Assembly: GCF_900120175.1 (NCBI RefSeq)
Contig: NZ_FQLF01000002.1
Location: 744,001 to 808,000 of the forward strand
Direction: 5' to 3'
Origin: Oceanicoccus sp. KOV_DT_Chl
GTDB lineage: Bacteria > Pseudomonadota > Gammaproteobacteria > Pseudomonadales > Dasaniaceae
DNA: 64,000 bases
Part shown: piece after piece, positions 57,240 through 64,000 of the stretch
Layout: each line of letters starts with the position of its first letter
Position numbering within the stretch: the stretch's first letter is position 1
Program-made: the position numbers and the translations under genes
The notes under the pieces: generated by a model
What the model saw: the letters and a program-made list of their open reading frames with translations, nothing else
Told to the model about the DNA's origin: nothing
Database searches by the model: none

Positions 57240-59327
57240 CTATTTCCCTTCACACACATTGTCTTCATCGCTGTCTAAAAACGGTGCCTGTGGACACTGA
57301 ATAAATCGTAAACGAACGCCTTGGGGAGTTAAGTTGTCGGCGCGAATGGATGGCGGCGCATTGTTTATTGCCCCAGCCAAACGCTCTCCAGCATTATGCA
57401 CACCTAGAAAACTGATCATGTCATCCTGATCGATACCATCACCAGATACCCCGATAGCACCAATCAAGGTATTGCCGCGATAAATAGGTACACTGCCTGG
57501 AAAAATCTGGCTACCGTTAGCCATATTGTTAGTAGTGCCACTGGCGGTAAATGTCAGCGTTTCCGGGTCAAATGCAATCCCTGTGCAGTTATCAGTCACA
57601 TCAGTAATTAAACCTGCGGATGCTACATTTAAAACATGCTGGATAATGCCGTTCATCACCGTATCAAGTTGCAAACCGGTAGAAAACACACTCCAGGATC
57701 CCTCCGGCTTACTGAACGGACCGTGGGGCCGACCCATCAAACCATCGGGATAATTTGGCCGCGACAAATTCCCGCCGGCACGATCAGAAAAAGCAAAGGC
57801 GCCATCCGTCAAGGCATTAGGATCAGGAATAAAAGCCTGTAACGCCGTCACATAATCGCCCAAGGCAATAGCAGCCCGAGTAGTTAATGGTGTTGGTATA
57901 GAAGCATCTGGCGAACCATTCAGGAAATTGGTTAAGGCACCATCAACATCAGAGATATCAAAATAGATACTGTCAGGTTGCGCATTCAAAAAGCTGGCAG
58001 CACCAGCAGAGCTAAAGAACGCAGCCGTTCGCGCTTTTTGTACCGAAACATCAGCACCAAAAACCGGCGCATCCCGTGTGCGTACCATGCCAAGAATTTC
58101 ACCCGCGGTATCAACTACGGTCATGGTCACACGAGCTTGTGTACCTACCGGACGTCGAATTTGCGCTCTGGAGCGGTTGGCAACTTTTAAAGCCTCTTCT
58201 AACACCGCCTGTACTTCGACAGCTGTTAACAAACCATCCGTACCAGCAATTGCGGGATAACGATTATTGTTCGCCGCGTCGACAAAAATAAACGCATCTA
58301 AATCTGCCGCAAAACCCGTGTTATCCGCACGAATACCAGAAGCCGCCTGACCAAAAGCCACGCCAGCACGAACAGTGCCATCGCTGTAGCCGGTGACCGC
58401 CAGCAAACCACCGGTTGTTGCTGGAATAGTGCTAAGCGCCGCTGCAGAAGCAGGGGCCGACATTAAATCATCAAAACCGACATCACTAAAACGGAAGGTT
58501 TTACCATCCACGGTAATCCGGTCTCCGCGTCGATCAACTGGCGCAGAATAATTAAAGGTACCCGCAAAGGCGATCATTTCATCTATATCGCGATCACTAT
58601 CAGAAATGATTTTATCGATAGAATACAAACCATCAGCCATAACGCCAATACCACCCACTGGGGTACCGTTTTTATACAAAGGTAAACCGCCTGGATCTGC
58701 TGACAAACCTAATGGAGAACGCTTTGGGCCATGTGTAATATTGACATCATCGACGGTAAAATCTGAACAGGACAACTGACTAAATTGCACCCCGAATAAT
58801 GGTCCTGCAGGCTGATTCACTTCCCCGGGGTTAAAATTTTCCTGCACTATTTGGTTGGCACTGCGACTGGAGAACGCATTGCCCTCAGAAGATAAGTAAG
58901 CTCCGGTAATGGCTTTGGCAATTGCCGCTTGATCATCGATATTCAGCGGTACGCCAGCGGTAGGTAACGCAATACCTTCAAGACCACTGTCAACAATGGC
59001 ATCGCCATTAGCATCGACAGCAGTGGCCAATAATACAGTTCTATCGGCAGCATCCCCCATGCGGTAGACGGCCAAAATATTACCCACCCGATCCGATACC
59101 GCAATCGTCGCATCAACGCCCTGTGCCTGCGCTTCGGCAATAGCCTGCGCTAAAATGGTTTCAACATCAGTAGTGGAAAGACTGGTCGCCGTGTCAGCAC
59201 AAGAGCCATCACAGCCCGCAGCCGCATCCGCAGTACCTGTTTGATCCCCAACTGAACTACCACCACCGGAGCAAGCGGCAAGCACTGCAACAAGAGGCAA
59301 TAGCAAAAAGAATTTGTGCAAGCTCAT
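57240..59327 (-). CDS. Lipoprotein with two HbpS/GlcG-like domains
   Basis: 695 residues. The lipobox is LAACSGG (Cys19). Two regions have the GlcG/HbpS (DUF336) pattern: about 50-270, with DVETILAQAIAEAQAQGVDATIAVSDRVGNILAVYRMG and VGGIGVMADGLYSID; and about 365-665, with VQAVLEEALKVANRS, MTVVDTAGEILGMVR and LIGAIGVSGDGIDQDD. HbpS-type proteins bind heme and sense redox stress in some bacteria. Here it is lipid-anchored and sits between cytochrome genes, so heme supply or electron-pathway sensing is possible. It begins about 180 nt after the FHA-cytochrome gene. Confidence 0.8.
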   Translation of the reverse strand: MSLHKFFLLLPLVAVLAACSGGGSSVGDQTGTADAAAGCDGSCADTATSLSTTDVETILAQAIAEAQAQGVDATIAVSDRVGNILAVYRMGDAADRTVLLATAVDANGDAIVDSGLEGIALPTAGVPLNIDDQAAIAKAITGAYLSSEGNAFSSRSANQIVQENFNPGEVNQPAGPLFGVQFSQLSCSDFTVDDVNITHGPKRSPLGLSADPGGLPLYKNGTPVGGIGVMADGLYSIDKIISDSDRDIDEMIAFAGTFNYSAPVDRRGDRITVDGKTFRFSDVGFDDLMSAPASAAALSTIPATTGGLLAVTGYSDGTVRAGVAFGQAASGIRADNTGFAADLDAFIFVDAANNNRYPAIAGTDGLLTAVEVQAVLEEALKVANRSRAQIRRPVGTQARVTMTVVDTAGEILGMVRTRDAPVFGADVSVQKARTAAFFSSAGAASFLNAQPDSIYFDISDVDGALTNFLNGSPDASIPTPLTTRAAIALGDYVTALQAFIPDPNALTDGAFAFSDRAGGNLSRPNYPDGLMGRPHGPFSKPEGSWSVFSTGLQLDTVMNGIIQHVLNVASAGLITDVTDNCTGIAFDPETLTFTASGTTNNMANGSQIFPGSVPIYRGNTLIGAIGVSGDGIDQDDMISFLGVHNAGERLAGAINNAPPSIRADNLTPQGVRLRFIQCPQAPFLDSDEDNVCEGK

Positions 59328-59507
59328 TATTTAGATTCCTGTTCTAAATTCGCCAGTGCGTTACTGACGACTGTTACTTGTATCTGTCTGATCCTGTCAA
59401 ACTGTTGAGGGCAGCGCAAATAGTGAATAATCAGCCTACTACAGTCAAGGCTTCACTAAAAACGCCACTACCACACCTCTGATAGCTCCCTCAGCCCAAT
59501 GATTGAT

Positions 59508-61244
59508 CTATAACAACTTGGCTGCCGGGTGAAAGGCATGACAAGACACACAGTCTACTATTACTTTTTCATGCATCGATGCATCCCCATGGCAACTCTG
59601 GCAATTATCGATAGCGGGTATCAGTACATCACCGCTAGTCGTTGATTGCATTGCCTGGTGACAACTGGAACACGTTTGATTTTCTGATTTACCACGCTGG
59701 GTTAAATGGCTAGCGTGATCAAACAACGCGCGCTGATACCAGTCATGATTAATTTTAACCGGCAACACAGTCCAACGCGCATAGAGATCTGTCGATTGAT
59801 TATCCGACACTTCATGACAGGTCACACAACCACGCTGGGTAAATTGTATGCCCGCTTCTGACGTCGCGCGTTTGATACCGCAATCAAACGGTTTACCATC
59901 ACAGCGCTCTGCGCCACCAGACTGCCCTGGCCGACGGCGCTTACGATCACCTCCTGCAGGCTTATAATCAGGGTCGGCATACACTCGCACAAAATGTTCT
60001 TCGATAGTTTGCACCACCGTTGCGGGATTGCCGTGAGGTAATTGCCTGTCAGGATCAGCCACATCAAAGCTCAAATCGTGACAGGAGGAACAGTGCTGCT
60101 CCATAGTAATGGTTTCAAAATGTTCGTTATCTGATTTTAACGTATGGCAATCACTACAAACCATTCCGGCACCGGCACCGGCGGTTTGGACTTTATCGAC
60201 ATCCAAATGCACATCATGCGGAAATTTTAAGTTAGACATGTCTTTTTGCGCAGAGCTGTGGCTTTCTAAACGGTTGTACCACTTGACGCCAATCCCCGTT
60301 CCCTTCTCCACCACCTTCGGCAACAAGAAATTCAATTTAAAATCCGGGTGAGTGCCGACATCAAAACCACTAACAGCAGCAGTACCGGTAGTCTCTGCGG
60401 TCAACTGTAACGGCTCTACATGGCAATCAACACAGAGCGAATCTGCAGTCACCACCATCGCCGCCGGTTCATTATGCTCTTTGTGGCAGCTTTGGCATTC
60501 CGTCACGCCCAGATCAATATGCAGCGCACCTAAGTCACCGCCATGCTGTACTTTTTCATAGGCGAAATGATCTGCTTCATCCTGGTGACAATCAACACAC
60601 GCTTCATCCTGTACTGTTTGGAAGGGGACTTTATGGCACGCCGAACAGTTATCACCAACCTCTAGCTGATGAGCTGGCAATAACGGCCCACTGGACCACA
60701 GAATATCGCCAGCACTTTTTTTATCGTATTGCTGCTGCCCACTCACTTCATCAACCGGATTATCACGCAAATAATACGCTGACACCGGCCACACCAGCAC
60801 CGCTAAAACGATCAACAAGCTCAATAGATAAGAAGGCGCACGCTTACCCAGAGAAGTTTGCGCCAAACTGGTGACATATGCAGATTCCAATGCATGATTT
60901 TGCAGATCACTATCTACCTGCACTTCACAGGCCGCATCAAACCCGGCAGGTGCCGGTAGGATTTTAATTTTATGCGATTCCAGCTCGATAATATCGCCAG
61001 CTTTTAATGCGGCACTTGCGGTCTTTTCGCCATTAACGGTAACGGTATTTTTTCCTACACCCGCAACACTTAATTGACCTGCAGACATTTTCAGTTCGGC
61101 TTGCGCGCGCTGAATACTGCCACCACGAAGCTGGATCAACTGATCTGGCGCGCTACCAATGCTAATCGCATCCGCATTCAACTCGGTATCCTGATAGACC
61201 ACCAAGCCTTTATCGCCACCTACTTCGCGTAATAAAAAATCCAT
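59508..61244 (-). CDS. FHA-like domain fused through a membrane helix to a decaheme cytochrome c
   Basis: 578 residues. Residues about 1-100 resemble an FHA domain (ISIGSAPDQLIQL, VTVNGEKTASAALKAGDIIELESHKIKI), but the pThr-binding Arg (GR becomes GS), the SxxH and the STNG asparagine site are altered. One membrane helix follows (about 137-158, LLSLLIVLAVLVWPVSAYYL). The periplasmic part has ten CXXCH motifs: CSACH, CVDCH, CQSCH, CVDCH, CSDCH, CSSCH, CVTCH, CSSCH, CQSCH, CVSCH. It could pass electrons from the b-type protein upstream to soluble cytochromes. There is no cleavable signal; the FHA part faces the cytoplasm. Confidence 0.9.
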   Translation of the reverse strand: MDFLLREVGGDKGLVVYQDTELNADAISIGSAPDQLIQLRGGSIQRAQAELKMSAGQLSVAGVGKNTVTVNGEKTASAALKAGDIIELESHKIKILPAPAGFDAACEVQVDSDLQNHALESAYVTSLAQTSLGKRAPSYLLSLLIVLAVLVWPVSAYYLRDNPVDEVSGQQQYDKKSAGDILWSSGPLLPAHQLEVGDNCSACHKVPFQTVQDEACVDCHQDEADHFAYEKVQHGGDLGALHIDLGVTECQSCHKEHNEPAAMVVTADSLCVDCHVEPLQLTAETTGTAAVSGFDVGTHPDFKLNFLLPKVVEKGTGIGVKWYNRLESHSSAQKDMSNLKFPHDVHLDVDKVQTAGAGAGMVCSDCHTLKSDNEHFETITMEQHCSSCHDLSFDVADPDRQLPHGNPATVVQTIEEHFVRVYADPDYKPAGGDRKRRRPGQSGGAERCDGKPFDCGIKRATSEAGIQFTQRGCVTCHEVSDNQSTDLYARWTVLPVKINHDWYQRALFDHASHLTQRGKSENQTCSSCHQAMQSTTSGDVLIPAIDNCQSCHGDASMHEKVIVDCVSCHAFHPAAKLL

Positions 61245-61282
61245 ACTTTTATTCTTTAGTTTTAGCCAATTTCAATCGCTGC

Positions 61283-62176
61283 TTACCAGTAAAAAAATAC
61301 TGAAACAATGTGTACTGTCAATGCCACTAACAAGGCAACAGTCAAAGGAATATGAACATACAGCCAAATCTGCATCCAACCTTGCAACTGTACATCTTTG
61401 CGAATTTTTCGCAGCAAAGCCTGTCGACGACACATCATGGTTAACAAATCCTGTAAATTTGCCGATTGTTCCTGCTTGCGACTGCGAGGAATACGCTGAG
61501 CAATAAAATTAACCACGGATTGTTGATCTTTATTACTCACCCGGGTTGCTGCCATCGACTGACTATCTTCATCTGCTGGCTTTAACATCTGCGAACCATC
61601 GGCCGCCAATAACTGGGCCAATATACTACCGCCAATATTGGTACGATCGATGGCGCTATCCACCACTGCTTGCACTTGCGGGTCACATAAACTAGCCAGC
61701 TTTCGCACCCCATCATTAAGCTCGCCAAGCTCTGAAAATAATTCATCGCGGGAGCTATTGGCACGGTTACGCGCACTCAAGCGCGGGTAACGCATATAAA
61801 CATAAACGCCAGCAAAGCCACTGAAAATTACCAAGCACATTAATACGTAAGCCAACGTATGCACGTTGTAACCAAATTGCACCGCACAATGCAGCGTCGC
61901 CACGATTAACAGGCTGGTACCAAGATATACATGCGCCGAAGCCCAACCCTGCATTGATCCAAGCCGCGAACTGTAATTACGTTTACGTTTTCCTAGCGCT
62001 GCCAGCCAAAAAATTAGTACTGCGCCTAAGGTACCCAGAACATAGCCTTGCCAGGTACCACCATTAGCTGGCTGACGCCCCCCTTGTGACGCGTAGATAA
62101 ATGCACAGATCACCAACATCACCACAGTGATGTAGAAATAGCGCGCGCCTTTATATTTTAAAATTGTCTCATGCAT
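61283..62176 (-). CDS. Di-heme b-type membrane oxidoreductase subunit (HX13H pairs)
   Basis: 297 residues, five predicted helices and a cytoplasmic loop (about 131-262). His82/His96 in one helix (AHVYLGTSLLIVATLHC) and His275/His289 in the last helix (YVHIPLTVALLVALTVHI) are each 14 residues apart. Two HX13H helices are the classic arrangement for two stacked b hemes across the membrane, as in ferric reductases/NOX and cytochrome b. The gene starts 3 nt after the flavin-ferredoxin fusion gene and is followed by the FHA-cytochrome, so it could carry electrons across the inner membrane. It lacks the C-terminal flavin domain of ferric reductases. Confidence 0.82.
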   Translation of the reverse strand: MHETILKYKGARYFYITVVMLVICAFIYASQGGRQPANGGTWQGYVLGTLGAVLIFWLAALGKRKRNYSSRLGSMQGWASAHVYLGTSLLIVATLHCAVQFGYNVHTLAYVLMCLVIFSGFAGVYVYMRYPRLSARNRANSSRDELFSELGELNDGVRKLASLCDPQVQAVVDSAIDRTNIGGSILAQLLAADGSQMLKPADEDSQSMAATRVSNKDQQSVVNFIAQRIPRSRKQEQSANLQDLLTMMCRRQALLRKIRKDVQLQGWMQIWLYVHIPLTVALLVALTVHIVSVFFYW

Positions 62177-62179
62177 GAG

Positions 62180-64000
62180 TTAGCGTTTTTCTACCAGTTC
62201 GATAAATTGTTCGGGGGAGATTCTTGCTGCTGCACCAGTCGGACAGGAATTTACACAGGCGGGGCCGCTTGGCAAACTCATACAAGCATCACATTTAACC
62301 GCTTTTTTACCTTTCTTTTTTGCTTCTTCTGCAGGGGTATAACCCAACTCTTCACCGGGCCCACTACCACTGCCAAATAACATCCAATTCCAAAAGCCTG
62401 GTTTTTTCGGTGCTTCATAAGCCAGCTTAATAACATCGTAAGGACAATTGGATTCACAGTTACCGCAACCAATGCAGTTATCACCGATAAATACTTCACC
62501 GCTAGACGCACGGTGAATAGCATTCGGCGGGCAATCTTTCATGCAGTGCGGCTGCTCACAATGCCGGCAGGAAATGGGGATATGTATTTCAGCAAAAGAG
62601 GCGCCGGACTTTCTATCCAGGCGAGAAATACCATTATGCGTTTCTGCACAGGCTTTCTCACAGTTATCACAGCCCACACATAAGTCTTCAGCAATAACCA
62701 GACAGTTGGTTGCCTCACCCAAACCCTCATCCATTAAAAACTGCATCACCGAACCGACTTCGGGGCGCGCCTCCATGGTGGTGTGAGTCACAGCACGTTC
62801 ACTGGCACTGGTTTGTAAAAATTCAATCCGCGAGGTATCTGCTTGCACGAGTTTTGCAAACGCCAGCCGATCAACTTCTATCGTCTCGGTCAACACGGCG
62901 GCACGAGCAGTTTCACGTCGAATGGGATCACCCATCAATGCCATCTCACCGACAATCATGCCCGATTGCTGCTGGGCGACAACGATCCGCTCTTTATTGG
63001 AAGCTCGCGATAGCGTCACCGAGCCACGGCGAATAATATGCAGGGATTCACCGCGCTCACCTTGAGTAAATAACACCTCACCCGCCTTAAAAGTGCGTAA
63101 TTCTGCAGTGGCTGCAAACTCGCTTAACTTGGCAACCGACAACTGTGGCGCCACATGTTTTTGCAAGGCCCGCACAATAAAAATGAGATCAATACCATCG
63201 CGAACCTCATCATTGGAGTTCATCAACTTGACCATGGTACGACGCGGTGTCTCAACGATAATACAATCTTTACCCGCTATCGCATTACCTTCACGGGGAC
63301 GACCCGAGAGCAAACTGGCCTCACCAAAAAACTGACCACGGGTATACACCATCGGTCGTGAAATACCCGGCATTTCCACCTGCACTTCACCTTCAACAAT
63401 GGTAAAAAATGAATTGGTAAAATCGCCATCACGATAAATAAAATCGCCGGCGCGAATAATTTTGGTGAAGCGCGCACGGGGATTTAAACGAGCCAATTCC
63501 TGTTCTAACGCTTTGGACTTAGCCTGCACATCCTGCAGCATCGGGCCTTCTTCGTAACTCACCAGAATAGCGCTTTCAATGACTAACTCTCTGAACTGCA
63601 GGGCATTCATTTCACGAAACATGGGTATACGCTGCTGGAACAACTTAACCAAATCATCTACATCTTTCAGATAAGGTAATAAGTTAAATTGCCACTCCAG
63701 CAAGGGGTGATCAGCAGGTTTTATTTCATGACCAAGAATATATTCGACAACGTCGTAACCCTGGTTCATCGCTTGTTTGATGAGCGGGTAACCCGCCAGA
63801 GAACCAATAATGTAAAGTCCTTCTACATTCGATTCGTATTTACCACTGAGCTCGGGAATGGCATCCGGTTTTTTATTGGGGAATTCCACTCCAATCGACT
63901 CAACAAAACCACGGGGAGGCACCCCACCCAAACGCGCAATTACCCGATCACACGCAAAAGTCTCTTCACCTTCAGCGGTATTTAAGGTGATTTCATATCC
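62180..64000 (-). CDS. FAD/NAD(P) oxidoreductase, double cNMP-binding, four-cluster ferredoxin fusion (5' end outside window)
   Basis: 606 codons are visible; the gene continues past the right edge. Order: the end of a thioredoxin-reductase-like flavoprotein (GLYIIGSLAGYPLIKQAMNQGYDVVEYILG); a linker; two cyclic-nucleotide-binding-fold domains (FGEASLLSG and VGEMALMGD loops); and a C-terminal iron-sulfur module with CVGCDNCEKAC, CRHCEQPHCMKDCP, CIGCGNCESNCP and CDACMSLPSGPACVNSCP, i.e. four [4Fe-4S] clusters as in HycB/DmsB-type electron-transfer subunits. It is soluble and cytoplasmic. It is a plausible entry point for NAD(P)H electrons into the membrane subunit, gated by a small molecule or by the cNMP-like domains. 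Confidence 0.9.
   Translation of the reverse strand, partial: GYEITLNTAEGEETFACDRVIARLGGVPPRGFVESIGVEFPNKKPDAIPELSGKYESNVEGLYIIGSLAGYPLIKQAMNQGYDVVEYILGHEIKPADHPLLEWQFNLLPYLKDVDDLVKLFQQRIPMFREMNALQFRELVIESAILVSYEEGPMLQDVQAKSKALEQELARLNPRARFTKIIRAGDFIYRDGDFTNSFFTIVEGEVQVEMPGISRPMVYTRGQFFGEASLLSGRPREGNAIAGKDCIIVETPRRTMVKLMNSNDEVRDGIDLIFIVRALQKHVAPQLSVAKLSEFAATAELRTFKAGEVLFTQGERGESLHIIRRGSVTLSRASNKERIVVAQQQSGMIVGEMALMGDPIRRETARAAVLTETIEVDRLAFAKLVQADTSRIEFLQTSASERAVTHTTMEARPEVGSVMQFLMDEGLGEATNCLVIAEDLCVGCDNCEKACAETHNGISRLDRKSGASFAEIHIPISCRHCEQPHCMKDCPPNAIHRASSGEVFIGDNCIGCGNCESNCPYDVIKLAYEAPKKPGFWNWMLFGSGSGPGEELGYTPAEEAKKKGKKAVKCDACMSLPSGPACVNSCPTGAAARISPEQFIELVEKR

Noticed and set aside
1-64000. 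CRISPR arrays, tRNA/rRNA genes, phage or integron features
   Set aside because: No regular repeat-spacer pattern, no cloverleaf or rRNA sequence, and no integrase or phage genes were recognised by eye. Short RNA genes could be missed without a covariance search.

Overview
The window looks like chromosomal DNA of a marine-type gammaproteobacterium with moderate GC, plausibly a Spongiibacteraceae/BD1-7-like member of the Cellvibrionales. This is an inference from gene content: a type IVa pilus operon followed by coaE-yacG, a RegB/RegA redox pair, prfC, an rsmC/rsuA operon, and many SDR, P450, old-yellow-enzyme, GST and alpha/beta-hydrolase genes. No rRNA, tRNA, CRISPR array or complete insertion sequence was recognised.

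Layout. 1-4352 (minus): a polyprenyl-phosphate-sugar-synthase-like GT2 and two paralogous TMTC-like membrane glycosyltransferases with TPR tails, beside pilA. 4541-10063 (plus): a sigma-54 promoter, pilA, terminator, pilB-pilC-pilD, coaE, yacG. 10099-15634 (minus): prfC, DUF72, rsuA, rsmC and an LplT-like MFS gene as a tight operon. 15818-17646: regB/regA. 17659-20822 (minus): gamma-glutamyltransferase, a VOC epimerase, a CBS-GGDEF cyclase. 21237-26661: a lone IS1595-like transposase ORF, two Rossmann oxidoreductases, a red-chlorophyll-catabolite-reductase-like protein, MATE efflux and a cysteine-less isochorismatase-fold protein. 26839-31341: HlyD/ABC/FtsX exporter. 31366-47722: catabolic and detoxification genes with TetR and MarR regulators, a DUF169-PCP_red protein, an orphan PEP-CTERM protein and a candidate small RNA.

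48092-64000 (all minus) is the most striking region. It encodes what reads as a complete trans-envelope electron conduit: a flavin/double-cNMP/four-cluster ferredoxin fusion, a di-heme b-type membrane protein, a membrane-anchored decaheme cytochrome c with a cytoplasmic FHA-like domain, a double HbpS/GlcG lipoprotein, an outer-membrane beta-barrel, a decaheme cytochrome fused to an LVIVD propeller, and a c554-like multiheme protein. A PP2C phosphatase and a double-FHA membrane protein follow. Together they suggest electron export or import under phosphothreonine and/or cyclic-nucleotide control.

Six genes (pilB, lplT-like, ggt, the ABC permease, DUF169-PCP_red, decaheme-LVIVD) are split by seven single-base indels, mostly a lost G or C next to a G/C run. 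In every case both halves rejoin perfectly, so these are more likely consensus errors than pseudogenes. They are annotated as full-length genes with the frameshift noted.
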